Below are positions 28,055-39,649 of a stretch of 64,000 nucleotides of DNA, in pieces. Origin of the DNA: Nageia nagi (Eukaryota; Pinophyta); assembly GCA_050084985.1 (NCBI GenBank), contig JBITNC010000001.1, positions 16,988,001-17,052,000 of the forward strand, written 5' to 3'. How positions within the stretch are numbered: position 1 is the stretch's first letter; every line of letters begins with the position of its first letter. The translations under genes were made by a program, and so were the position numbers. The notes below the pieces were generated by a model. It had not been told where the DNA came from. It ran no database searches and saw nothing but the letters and a program-made list of their open reading frames with translations.

Positions 28055-30654
28055 TTAATTTTGTAAACTTAGGAATTGTTGAACCTTTCCCCAATTCACA
28101 TGTGTTTTGGAGAAGTATTTTAAACTTGATTAAGTTAAAGCTATAGTGTTCAAAACCTCATATTCATTCTTGTCACTCCAAGGAATGCTTCTCATGTTTA
28201 TTTTCACCTAGGTGTTCATGGAAGTTAAATCACTCTACCCTTCCTAGAGATCCTAGGCTATAGACATATTTAGCACTTTGGTTTTGGAATCTATAGAAGT
28301 TTAAAGCCTTACTGAATTATCCAACTTTAGAATTTTCTTCAATTACCATTACATCCATCCTTCTTGGTTGCTCTTTATTTGTTGGTATTATTTCATAATA
28401 CCATCAATGGACACTGTATACCTAGATATAATGATGAATAGAGAATCAACACTCAAATCTTGGGAGAGGGAGGCTAAAACTTATTTTATCGATGTTGTAA
28501 AATTGGCCTAGTTGGAAGCTGGGCTACTACTATTGATAGGATTTACTAGGAATGGTGGTGGTGATGATGGTATAGTGATGATGTTAGTGAGAGAAGTAAT
28601 AGAGTAAGTCTATGTGGAATGAGTAGGATTATGCCATTAAGATGGTAGAGGTAACATCAAAATTGGTTGTGTGGTGGGTGTTAGAGAGGTTGTCACAACT
28701 ATAGAAAGGGGGGATTGAGTAGAAATGGGTGAGACAACTTGAATAGAAATTGTATGATAGGGTTTATAGTGGAGGTATATAAAAGAGAAGTAGAAGGAGG
28801 AGAAAAACAAAGCATAACTATTGGAGCGGGTGTCTTCTGCTTCTTTTTAGGTGAAAGGGGGGCCTTCTAAGCTTTCCTCTTCACTATATACACTTCTTGT
28901 CCTTTTGGTGTCTCATGTACATTTTGGAAGGTAGCCTCTCTAACCTCTTCTTTAGCTTACTCTTCTTGGATAATCCTTTGGGCTTCTAGTTGATCTTGTT
29001 CTTCTTCTTCATCATCATTTTTAGGATACTCTACAATAGGGTCATTTGAAGGGTGTTCCATCTTCCACATATCTTTGAAACACATCATTAATTTCAAACT
29101 CAAGGGGAGTGAATTTATTCCTTGATTCAATTTGGTATTGGTTAAATGCAAATATTTTCTCTTCACTCAACTTAAGCCTTCTTAACATAGCCAAAGATTA
29201 TTTGTGAATTAAATCTATCCTTGGATTAAAAGCTACCTTCTTTTCATAAAAACTCATCCACAAGGATAGTAGATATTTAGCAATTAAAGATATAGGCATC
29301 ATTTTATACTTCTCCTTGGATTTATCCATAGGTATAGCTTTGGTTTAGCTTTTGCTTTGAAGCTAGGAGGATTGGGCTAATTTTTCAACCTTTTACCAAA
29401 CACATCTTCAAGATCATATAACCTATATATATTGATCCTTTTTAACTTCAACTTAATCAACTTTTCCTTTAGTTGGTCGCCTCCTACTCTACTTTGAAGT
29501 ACCAAGTCATGCACCTTGTGAGGTAGAGCATAAACTAATCTCTTCTTAGTTGTAGTTCCATATTTTGCATCTACATAGTCTATGTGCCTTCCATACTCCA
29601 TACTAAAGATCCAGTCAATGACATGTATAAGAAATAAGAAAGGGGCACCTATAAAACCATAAAGTATGATGAATGTTCCCTCTTTAGTGAAGAACCAATC
29701 TCCAATCTCATCATGAGGCATTCAAAGATATAATTTTGATGCTTTTGATAGCCTTGGAATTTCAGGAACAAATAGTCTCATGGCTAAAACTAAGAAATTT
29801 TTCACAAAGCCATAGTAATCAATTGATGACCTTACTTCCTCAGTCCATTTATCCATAGACCTAAGGGAACCATATCCTTCATGCTTAATTAAGGACAACT
29901 TTTTAAAGAATCCTAAATTTTGATGGATTAACAACCAAAAAATATATGATGCATATGCAAAGTGAGACCCTTGATCAATTTCTTCTAACTATTCTTAAAT
30001 CCTATCTGAAATAGTAATAGCCCAATCATAAATGGTGGGAGTATTCATATGAGAGATCTAGTAGGCTACTGTGACTTTTTTTGGTGAGATATATTTATCT
30101 AACTTTTCCCCAATTGCTATTGACAACATAGATAACAATAATTGTAAATGCGAGGAGAAATTGGATAACAACACTTTAGAATTCGAAACTTCTAGGAAAT
30201 TTACAACATTGTCCACTTTCATGTTTAACCAAGACAATATATTCATCCTCATGTTTTACCTTGGTCTTATATCCCAATTTATCAAGATATAAGGAGAAAA
30301 CAAGCCAAGTGGATTAAAAGTGCTAGCTAAAGATGTGGGGTCTAGGCTAAGAATTACCCTCCCCTGTAAGTTTCTTACGATCCTCATTGTAGGATCAAAT
30401 GCCCCTTTGATTAGCTCTATCAATTCTAGTATTGGGAAACATCTATGGGGAATAAAATACATGATCCTTGACCCCATTAGTATGTGAGTGATGTGATTAA
30501 GTCTAAAAATAGGACACTTACCTTTTGTAGTGCCTTTTGGTTTCTTATTTTGAGCTGTTATTTCGATGTCCCATAACAACTCCATCAAATCTACAACCCT
30601 TTTAACTACCCTTCCTAGAGTTGGCACCATATTCCTTTTAGAATGCACTTTCAA
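28055..30654 (-). pseudogene. Decayed ORF2 of element C, coiled-coil segment deleted
   Basis: This is the homologue of element A ORF2. Matching text in order includes MELLWDIEITAQNKKPKGT, FIPHRCFPILELIELIKGAFDP, LSNFSSHLQLLLSMLSIA, EIGDWFFTKEGTFIILYGF, GRHIDYVDAKYG, a Glu-rich acidic patch, a Pro-rich stretch (ITIPSSPPPPF) and MRSIPWSDKNE. At about 28125 the text jumps from SDKNE directly to YEVLNTIAL and ends VQQFLSLQN with TAA at 28055-28057. Compared with A this removes residues about 828-1125, including the whole coiled coil, without changing frame. D retains a coiled coil, so the loss is specific to C. Several stops replace Gln or Trp. Confidence 0.85.
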
Positions 30655-31050
30655 GTATACTATGCTTCAACTTAATGATTATGAATGATGCTTTGCATTT
30701 CTCAGCTCTATTGAAGACCAAGAATTTGGATAACTGCTACTCTTCAAAAGCTATAGAGTTTATGTGTTTTGAAATGTGCCACCTTTGTTACTTTTATTCT
30801 TGAATTCCCATGCATTGCATTTATTTTTTTTAATCATGTGATATAACTACTATATCATTTGCATTAATAACTGGTCTAATAGTCTCAAGCTTTTTTTGGG
30901 AACCCCAATTCCTATAATGCTAAAAATGCCTGAGCCATTAATATTACCATTGAACATAACATACTACTACTTTGGAAATTAAATGCAAAACACATCATAT
31001 TTACAATATTTACAAGGGTAGTAAATTTTATTTTAAAGGAATTCTACCAC
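30655..31050 (-). other. Integrase-ORF2 spacer of element C
   Basis: This noncoding spacer aligns with 4630-5071 of element A, sharing TATTGTAAAT...GCATTTA, GGTTCCC with a run of A, and CAGTTATTAATGC. It lies between the integrase end and the ORF2 start. Confidence 0.6.
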
Positions 31051-32230
31051 CCATGCAAGCTTATAATGTTTCAACTACTACTTGTTTACTAAAATTAGTA
31101 GCTTCCACCCATTTAATTTGGTTATTTTGAAAGCGTTTCTCCCAATGCCTTTGGTTATGACATATGGTCCTGAATACAAAGATTTGAACTTCTTATGCTT
31201 TTTGGGTTTGGCTCTATCTTCATCCCATTTTAAAATAAGGTCTCTTTCTTTAAATATGTCTAGAGAAGCTTTTTAGTTATCAAACCACTTCTTTACAACT
31301 TCATTTCTCTTTTATAAATATAGATATGCCTTATTCCAGGATTCTTTCAGATGCAATAGTTTGTTCATTTGTATTGGAAGTGGTTCAAATTCTTCACCAT
31401 ATTCTTGAAGTATTTTCAGAGCAAGAAGCTCTATATGACTTGGTAGCAAAGCCCTTTTCCCATATACCAATGCATATGGACTAGCCTTAATAGCTAACTT
31501 TATAGTGATTCTATTTGCCCATAATTCCCAATTTAGCTTCTCATGCTAGGTTTGGGGATTATCCTCTACAGTTATCTTAAGAATTCTTAACAAATTCTTA
31601 TTTGTTGATTTAGCAAGTCCATTACCTTATGGATAGTAATTCGAGGAAGTTTTCTAATAGATTCTATATCTCATAGCAAAATTAGTGATATCTATCCCTA
31701 TAAATTCCAAGCCATTGTTAGAGATGATCATTTTAGGAATTATATACTTGGTAATCATATTTTTAATAAATTTTAGAATAGTTTTCTAATTTGCCTCTTT
31801 CACAGCTTTCAATTTAGCCCATCTGGTGAAATAGTCGATGGTAGTGAGGATGAATTTATGCTTAATTGAGGAGTTTGGATTAATAATTCCAATAAAGTCT
31901 AATCCCCACTATTGGAAAGGTTCTTCCACCTAAATTGTTTCTAATGGTAAAGTTGCCTTTCTCTTCCTACCTACAAACCTTTGACATTTCTCATAACTTT
32001 GAACCTTCATAAAAGCAACTTTGAACATAGTGGGCCAGTAATAACCTCCTTGAATTATTTTACCTATCATTGTATAACCAAAATAATGACCTCTGGATAC
32101 CTCAAAATGTAACTCTTTAATTAGTTTTGCTATCTTATATGAAGGTATACACCTCAATAATATTCCATCATGATTTCTTCTATATAGTACTTGGTAAATT
32201 TTTGTATAATTTTGGGCATGGATTTTAAAT
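31051..32230 (-). pseudogene. Decayed integrase of element C
   Basis: The zinc-binding part reads ELHFEVSRGHYFGYT, IIQGGYYWPTMFKVAFMKVQS and CEKCQRFVGRKRK (31930-32157). The core follows with EEPFQQWGLDFIGI, YFTRWAKLKAV and MIISDNGLEFIG (first two catalytic Asp). The C-terminal part includes SPYALVYGKRALLPSHIEL and SLYSGPYVI. Frameshifts and stops are present. The downstream spacer and ORF2 follow in the same orientation. Confidence 0.85.
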
Positions 32231-32299
32231 CTTGTCCTTTATGATATGTTCAAATTGCAAGGAGTTTACCAGATTTGAAATACCTATTTAATTTTCCCA

Positions 32300-32930
32300 T
32301 CCAATCATTTTCCTCCATACCTAGTTCCTCATTTGAAATTACTTATTCGATGAAATTCACACTATCTTTTCCTTCTACAACATCTCTAGCTAATTGCTAA
32401 CAAACAGCCTTTCCCCTTATGATTTTAGTAGATCTGATTTCCACATCATATCTTAAAATTTTAGAAATCCATCTAGGTCTCCCCTCCCTAATTTCTCCTT
32501 GCATTATATAAGACCTAACATCTAAATGTATAGTTAATACTAGGACTCTACTTTGACTTATATAATGTTTCAACTTTTCCAAAGACTTTAGTATTTCTAG
32601 GCCCTATTTTTCTATGAAAGTGTACTTCTCTTCACTCTCATTCATATTTTGACTAAAAAAATCAATAGGATATTCCTCATTCTTTTCAAATTTCTACATT
32701 AGGATGGCTATAATGCTTGAACTAGAGCCATACACATACAAAATGAATTCTTTTCTAAAATTTGGGTTCTTTAAGATAGGCACCCTAGTTATTGCAAACT
32801 TGATTCTTTTAAATGCTTCTTTTCCTTCTTCATTTTATTTAAATATAATATTTTTCTTTAACATGAGAGTAATAGGCTTAACAATGCTTGAAAAATCTTG
32901 AAAAAATATTCTTACAAAGTTAATCTATCC
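32300..32930 (-). pseudogene. Decayed gypsy RNase H of element C
   Basis: Readable words are KEFILYVYGSSSSIIAILM, EEYPIDFFSQNMNESEEKY and LEKLKHYISQSRVLVLT. This is the ordinary RNase H after RT. In contrast to element B, no second RNase H lies between it and the integrase. Confidence 0.75.
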
Positions 32931-33930
32931 TAGAAAAGATTGTAAGGCCTTTTTGTTTGAAGGGAGAGATAATTTGTTTATTGCTTCTATCCTATCCAGA
33001 TTGATAGCCCAACCTTCTTTTGAAATGATATGTCTAAGAAGCTTTCCATTGTCTACTACAAAAATATCCTTTTTTTGATTTAAGGAAATTTCATACCTTC
33101 TGCATTTGATAAAAGCTTGCTCTAGATGCTGCACATGGGAACTTTTGTCGTGAGAGAAAATAGTGATATCATCCAAGTATACTAGCACACGTTTATTTAC
33201 CATTTCTCCAAGAGCATATTCCATAGCTCTTTGAAAGGTTGCTCCTACATTTGCTAATTTGAAAGGCATTATTTGGAAAACAAATATTCCCCATTTGGTT
33301 GTAAAAGCCATTTTGAACTGATCTTGATTTTTTACGCAAACTTGGTTATACCCCAAAAAACCATCTAGTAACGAGAATATTTTTGCTTTAACCATACTAT
33401 TTAATATTTGTTTCATATATAGTAGAGGATAGTGATCTTTTAATGAGACTCTATTTAAACCTTTGAAATCTAAACATAATCAAATCTCTCCATTTTTCAT
33501 TTTAATTTTGACTAAGTTTGCCACCCATGTAGAATGTTTAATAGAATATATGATACTAGCTTTATATAATTTCAGAACTTGTTATTTCATTGCCACTTCA
33601 ATCTTGGGGTTTACTAGCCTTTGCTTCTATCTAATAGGCTTGGTGTCTTCAATCAATTCTATTGTATGTTGAATTAAAAATTTATCAAAAACCTTTAGAT
33701 CATCATATGACTAAGCAATTACATCAACAAAAACTTTGCACAAATGAATAATCTCTTTGATTTGATCAGGGTTGTTACATATGCTAATTTTTAAAAACAA
33801 ATTAGGAATAATTTCATACTCCTTATGATTATTAGGGTTTATAATTATATCCTTTCTTCTTACCTGGTCATTTCTATTGAACAACCCTTCGAATGGGATT
33901 AGATCTCTAGGAATTATTTTGTTATTCAAT
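32925..33930 (-). pseudogene. Decayed reverse transcriptase of element C
   Basis: The best frame (32925-33416) reads KIFSLLDGFLGYNQV, FKMAFTTKWGIFVFQIMPFKLANVGATFQRAM, KRVLVYLDDITIFS and GKLLRHIISKEGWAI. These are RT blocks with an intact YLDD box. Upstream, decayed text around 33470-33700 contains the earlier RT blocks. The frame 33711-33929 (EGLFNRNDQ, EYEIIPNLF) belongs to the linker between the extra RNase H and RT. Confidence 0.88.
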
Positions 33931-34093
33931 TGGATTATATCTTATTCTTAGAATATATTGACATCTTCTTCTCCTACCACACGACACATAGAAAAAATTG
34001 ATTAATTTGAGACTCATCTCTAAAGTCTTACCAAAAGGAATCATTATCTGAAATAGAAGGTCTAAAGATAAGTTGAACCCATTTTTTTTGGAA

Positions 34094-34495
34094 CTAGTCA
34101 TTGGTGGGACCAAAATTGGCTCCCATTTGAGCTAGTGCATTAGCTTCTTGGTTCAACCTCCTAGGAATGGATTGTATGTGTAGAGATTCAAAATTTTCAA
34201 ATAGATCCCACACTCTATTCCTGTAAGACTTTAAATAATGATTTTTAACAGAACACTTTCCTGTGACTTGGTTTACAATCAACTCTAAGTCTCCTTTAAT
34301 TTTCACATAATGGATCTACATTTTAATTACTTACCCCAAGCCAAGGTAAAGGGCTTCATATTCAGCCACATTATTGTGCACATCCACATGAGCTTATAGG
34401 ATAACTTATGAATTTTTCCCATTGGATAAATCAGGATAGTCCCAATACTTGACCCATTTCTAGCTCTGGCTCCATCAAAGAACATTTCCTAAACT
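34094..34495 (-). pseudogene. Extra RNase H of element C, placed before RT
   Basis: The text reads EMFFDGARARNGSSIGTIL, then after a frameshift NNVAEYEALYLGLG, KGDLELIVNQVTGKC and RRLNQEANALAQMG. These are the four catalytic-site blocks of a cellular-type RNase H (D, E and D visible; the last Asp is Asn in EANALAQ). It lies between protease and reverse transcriptase, whereas element B has this domain after RT-RH. The same unusual place is seen in element D. Confidence 0.82.
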
Positions 34496-34770
34496 TTATC
34501 TCTTTTGAAATCTTCACTAGTGAGCTTTGGGATGAAAGGCTCTAGTTCCATCAAACAATAATTCTTGAACTCCATATCATAAATGGTGTTAAGCATATTC
34601 ATAGACATAAGGTCTTTGATTTGCAATTCTTCCAACAATTGCTCACTCTCTTCCAACTCACTTAGGATTTTATTGATCTCCTCCTTTTCTACATGAATAT
34701 CATAAATATTTTCATTATCCAACCTTACTCTCTTGTCTCCATAAGGAATTAAATATTGAGTGTAATCCAT
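34496..34770 (-). pseudogene. Linker of element C between protease and extra RNase H
   Basis: The 93-codon frame (MDYTQYLIPYGD...) is Glu-rich (EESEQLLEELQ) and ends just before the extra RNase H. No domain is recognised. Confidence 0.5.
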
Positions 34771-34829
34771 TGCTAAATAACCCTTTTTTTATTGTGAATT
34801 CCTTGGATAGACATAACTTGAAAAGAAGA

Positions 34830-35110
34830 AGAAGTTAAACTACTACAATTTCTTGAGTGATAACCATATAAGGATACTTATGTATCTTTAAAACTATATC
34901 CTTGATAACCTTAGTAGTTGTAAATGAAATTGAATCTAACTACAACATCTCTGTGAATGTTCTAGTGAGAGGTAGCCCCATTACATCACATACTACTTTA
35001 GGCATGATGGTAGTGGCTGCTTCGGAATGAACTAGATAGTTATGTAGCACATACCCATCAACCTTTAAAGTCATATAAAAAGCTAGTGGTTTATTTTTTC
35101 CCATTCATAG
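34830..35110 (-). pseudogene. pro: Decayed protease of element C
   Basis: The text reads FYMTLKVDGYVLHNYLVHSEAATTIMPKVVCDVMGLPL. It corresponds to the retropepsin flank seen in element D (MIDTRAAITVIPKVVVDEM). The active-site D-S/T-G is altered to H-S-E, so activity is lost. Confidence 0.68.
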
Positions 35111-35399
35111 ATATTTGGATGTCTCAAATAAATTCAACACCCTATCCATTCCTTCATTTAATGTTGTAAGAGATATCCTTAGTAATCAATTTGCCCAAGG
35201 ATTTTTAAAGCATCAAATAAAGATATCTTTGAAGGGGTACTCTTTAATCCTTCCATAATATTGAAATCATGAATGACTAGAGGCTTACCTTCTTTTTTAG
35301 CAAACCTTTGTTGAAACTATTGAATTTTATCCCTCCTCTAATGCCTAGTGACCAAATGAAACCTTAACCTTTGGACCATCTAATCATCGCCCTCATTAA

Positions 35400-36881
35400 C
35401 TTTAGGCATCTATCTAGCTTCTAGAACTAAGAATTTATGAGATGCAACCTCTATTTGGAGTGTCATATTTGTAGAAATGGGAGCCATACTAGGCTTCTTA
35501 GAGGTTACTAGATCATGACCTTTTGAAGATTTAGCTCTTTTATCTGGTAGATTTGATACATGAGGCCTCTTTGTAAACCTTGTTTCTATAGCAAAAATAC
35601 TTACATATATTGGGGTGAAATTCATCAAATTTACATTTTGGCTCATATCATCAGCTACGTTAGGTGGAGGAATTCCTCCACTTTTAAACAAGTACTCCTA
35701 ATATTGATATATAGGGCAAGAAGTTTGTTCATGAGCATCATTGCAAGCTAAACATAAGCCTACTATCTATCTGGAAGAAGAAGCTTGATATGTATCTTCT
35801 ACTAACACCTATTGATTTTGAGCTTTTTCTATAGCTGGATATGGGAATCTCTTGGCATTATTTTATCTACTCAAGAGGGTGATATGGTTTGCCATGTTCC
35901 TACACAAAGCTTTCAATTCTTGTATCTCTCTTTAGAGGAAGCTACTTGATTTATCCCTAACTGATGTGGGGTCAATAGAGCCAAAGGAGCTCTTGGGGTA
36001 GGCAAGGCTAATGAGAATTGTTGAACCAGTGCATGAATACTAGCCAAAGGTGGGGCCATACAAATTATTGAGGATCTTATTACTTAGTTTTATGGTAACA
36101 TTGGAAAGTATGACATTGACATGTGGTTGGGTAGTTTTGCTACTGAAATGCGATAAGCTTTAGCAAATGCTACTTATCTATAGACCTATGGAAAAGTGTT
36201 TAGTTTGAAATTTTGGATTTGCAAAGAGAGATCTAGGGGAAAGGCTCTCAAATAATACATCAAAGCTTGAGATTCCTAGGGCCTAAGCAATACTATAACT
36301 CTATCTAAGATTTTTAGAATCTAATATTAAAATCTAGAATATTCTCCTATTCATGTCTTTTGATAGTAAGGAGAAGGGATCTCCACTTCATTAAATTCCA
36401 AGATGAAAGGCTCTACCATCTAAGCCCAAGAAGTTATAGATCTGCTAGCAAGGCTTCTATACCAATCAAGAACCCTACCCTTGAAATATTATGCTAGTAG
36501 TCTTACCATGACTTCTTCATACTAAATATTATGGAGCTTAGCCAAATCGGCTACATCCACATAGTGTTCATAGGCTATCTTCTCTATGGTGTCATCAAAC
36601 TTAGGTTGAGTTTTAAAGATGTTTCTTGGGATATCATGCAATGCAACTAGAGCCAATGGTACCCCATAATCTCATGTAGGATAGATATTTGGATTAGGAT
36701 TAGCCATCTTAAGAGGAGCAGTCCCAGTATGAAGGTCAAATTGTACTATTTTGGATAGAGATTATAAAGTGTTAATACTACTCAAAGATCTAGACTTGAT
36801 CAGGGTCTTTCTTCTAGGAGTACTAAGTTCTTTAAAATTTGGAACCTCTTTAGCTATGTTGGATTTTGATCTTGTCCACAT
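35400..36881 (-). pseudogene. gag: Decayed gag of element C
   Basis: It starts at the ATG at 36881 with MWTRSKSNIAKEVPNF and KTLIKSRSL, parallel to element A Gag. The zinc knuckle around 35710-35755 reads C-LA-C-NDA-H-EQTS-C, the same shortened CX2CX3HX4C spacing as in A. The tail SGGIPPPNVADDMSQNVNLMNF (35410-35691) shows that A lacks one base at this point. Many frameshifts and stops occur between. Confidence 0.85.
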
Positions 36882-36995
36882 AAACTCTAGTACCAACTAA
36901 AGAATTTAAGTTCAAGAAGCAATAATAATAACTATAAATATCTTTGATACATACCATCAATACTACTTCTAGCAGAGTCACTAATGAAAAATTTT

Positions 36996-37017
36996 GGGTC
37001 CCATTAGATGTACCAAA
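36996..37017 (-). promoter_or_regulatory. Leader block of element C
   Basis: On the minus strand it reads TTTGGTACATCTAATGGGAC, 7 bp after the 5' LTR, followed by GTGACTCTGCT. It is the decayed counterpart of the element A leader at 3141-3159. Confidence 0.6.
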
Positions 37018-37024
37018 TATATAC

Positions 37025-38773
37025 TATTGATGGAAATTGAGTAATTTATACACTCTTGGAAAATTCAACCAAAGTATATCATGAATAGGATAACATAGTA
37101 ACTTGATCTCCAGAGTAGGCCAGTTCCTTATCCATTAGGTGTAGATGAAAAGAGAAAATAATAGGAAAGAAATGAAAGAGGATAGAGTGCAAGAAATAGA
37201 ATAAAATAGATAGGAAGAAAGAGTAAAGCAAAAGGGGTAGATCACTAGTTTAGTGTAGGCTTTCACATAGTGTGAACCTTGGCAAGAATCTAGTGTAGTA
37301 GCCATGGTGTAAGCTTTCATTCTCTAAATTATTCTTCATCTTAACTCTTCCATATAAGTAGACATAGTTATACCAACAACTCATTATTATCATTCAAGAA
37401 ATATCCATTACTTGCCACATTATAACCAAATTAAGAATAATAACACTAAGTGTTAGACAAGAAAGGTCAAGATGGCATTGTATAACTGATAGAACCAAAG
37501 GTCTTCGAAAATAAGTACAAGGGGAAATACTAAGGATTCTAACCCCTTTTTTCTATCTTTGACTAAATTTATACTAGGCTAGAGTGGTTATAGAATGATT
37601 GAAACAAAATAGTTACAAAATGGCCCAAATATTTTGGCCTTCTTTTAATAAATAGCTAACTATCTCTACCACATGGCATTTTATTTCTAAAAATTGAAAG
37701 GCTTAAAACTATAACTACCTCTAAATTATGATGGGCATGCTTCTTGGGTGCTATTTGAACTTGTATTATAATTAGAAAAGGTTCTCTAACTGACTATGGT
37801 GATTCTGGAGTTTCTTCATCTTCTAGTGGTTATTTTAGAGCCTTCTCAATCTTCAACACATGTTCTAAAGTTCTTTGGTGAAGTTTTGCTTGGGTAAAGA
37901 TTCCTTTTATTACATCTAACATCATTAGTCTTCAAACTATAGTTTTGAAAGTTATTTTTATTTTTTTTATGTCACTTCCTTTTTGCACCTTTGTAAGGTG
38001 AAACAAATAAATCTAGGAGAAAGTTATTTTTATTTTTTTTATGTCACTTCCTTTTTGCACCTTTGTAAGGTGAAACAAATAAATCTAGGAGATTTTAATC
38101 TTACTCATGACATCATCCTTCTCTAAACCCATTCTTTTGGCCAAAATGGGCTTCACTTTACTTTGCTGGTGTTACATCCTTTTATGCTCCAAAATCAACT
38201 AACTTAGCTACCACATAAATTTCTAGCACTACTTGTTGACATCACTGCTCTTGGGGTTTGATTTTAGATGAGCCTTTATTTTGCTGACATCACTTCCTTT
38301 TATCTCCCAAAACACTTATCTATTGCAGAACTTTTAGTATTACTTGCTAACATCACTACTTCTAGGGTCTAGATTTAGATGAGCCTCTATTCTACTGACA
38401 TCATTTCATTTTATGTCCTAGAACACTTAGCAATCATGGAACTTTTAATATTACCTGTTAACATCACTACTGCTAGGGTCAAATTTTAGATGAGCCTCTA
38501 TTCTATTGACATCATTTCCTTTCATGTCCTAGAACACTTAGCCATCATGGAACTTTTAGTATTACCTGCTGATGTCACTACTCTTGGGGTCCAATTTTAG
38601 ACAAGCCTCTATTCTGCTAACATCACTTGCTTTCATGTCCCAGAAATTGCTATAATTAGAGCATTTTCTCATAAAATTTGTTCATAAGCTTACCAAAACA
38701 CTCTTCTTTTAGATAGATAAGATTAATACATGCTAGGAAGCCACTAGGGTGTTAGGTTATGTATGCATATATA
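37025..38773 (-). repeat. 5' LTR of element C
   Basis: This 1749-bp LTR begins TATTGATGG (TG mutated to TA) on the + strand and ends GCATATATA. It is longer than its partner partly because of a 72-bp tandem duplication at 37949-38092. The CRE-like array lies at about 38237-38640. Confidence 0.85.
37949..38092. repeat. 72-bp perfect tandem duplication in the C 5' LTR
   Basis: Units 37949-38020 and 38021-38092 are identical by eye (each starts AAGTTATTTTTATTTTTTTT and ends AAATCTAGGAGA). The other LTR has a single copy, so the duplication arose after insertion, and recently relative to the decay around it. Confidence 0.9.
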
Positions 38774-38778
38774 GTCCT
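38774..38778. repeat. Right target site duplication of element C
   Basis: GTCCT matches ATCCT at 26299-26303 with one transition. Confidence 0.7.
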
Positions 38779-38828
38779 AACTTAGTATATATTTGTATTT
38801 GTCATGATTGGCATAAATTGAGTATTTC

Positions 38829-38841
38829 AAGGGGGTATTAG
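38829..38841 (+). promoter_or_regulatory. Putative polypurine tract of element B
   Basis: AAGGGGGTATTAG is the only G-rich purine run near the resumed B sequence and is followed directly by TGATGTGTTACC, a plausible LTR start. It supports the start of the B 3' LTR at 38842. Confidence 0.5.
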
Positions 38842-39649
38842 TGATGTGTTACCTACCTTTTTTTACATGCCATAATGTTAAAAATCTAATAGCATTCCAA
38901 AAATATTTCAGTTTAAATTTTCTTAGTTTTTCCATATTTATTTTCATTGTGGTTAGTTCATTTTTGTATATTTTCATATGTTGTTATTATCTTTTAATAT
39001 ATTTTTAGTCTATTTGTATCTTTTCCTAGGCATTCTATTTGTTATTTTTATTTGTTATCATGTTTGTTCATTTTATTATTTGTCATTATTTGTGCTTGTT
39101 TATCATTTTATTCTTTGTCATTATCCATTATTTATCTTTTGTGTTTGTATATCCACATTTGTCCTTTTCTTTTTGTGTGATAGGCATATATGTTCATTTG
39201 TCGTCATGTGATTATGCATACAAGTCCATTTTCATTTGTTTTAAGTTTTAGGTTCATTTTAAGTGTTCCTTTAAAGTTAATTTTAAGTATTATAAGGTCA
39301 TTTTTATGTTTTTTAAGGTTCTTTAGTTGTTTACATGCATTCATTATCTCATATGTAAAACATATAAATAAGTGCATTCATACATCCATATCCATAACAT
39401 AAACAACATAAGCATATAGTCAACATAAAACCATCTCATATAGCATGTCAATGTTGAATAACATACATTCATAAGCATGCATACATATATGTCAATGTCC
39501 ATCATCATATAGCATATACCAAAATACATATATAAAAATATCCATCATTAGTATGTCAATATCTTGCATAAATGTGTGTGTCTCAAAACATACATACAGT
39601 CTATGTGCACTATGGTGCCAAAAATACATAGCATAATGTGATATGCCAA

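Larger units (their letters stand above)
26304..38773 (-). mobile_element. Element C: old autonomous-type gypsy element with extra RNase H and ORF2
   Basis: This 12470-bp element lies on the minus strand with LTRs at 26304-27965 and 37025-38773 and a near-exact target duplication. On its own strand the order is 5' LTR, leader block, gag, protease, extra RNase H, RT, RNase H, integrase, ORF2, 3' LTR. Gag, ORF2, leader and spacer are homologous to those of young element A, so C shows what A's full-length relative looked like. All frames contain stops and frameshifts, and the LTRs are clearly diverged. It is inserted in the 3' untranslated part of element B. Confidence 0.9.

Noticed and set aside
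38978-39402. Several overlapping hydrophobic frames
   Set aside because: T-rich low-complexity sequence is open in more than one frame at once, which is typical of composition rather than coding.
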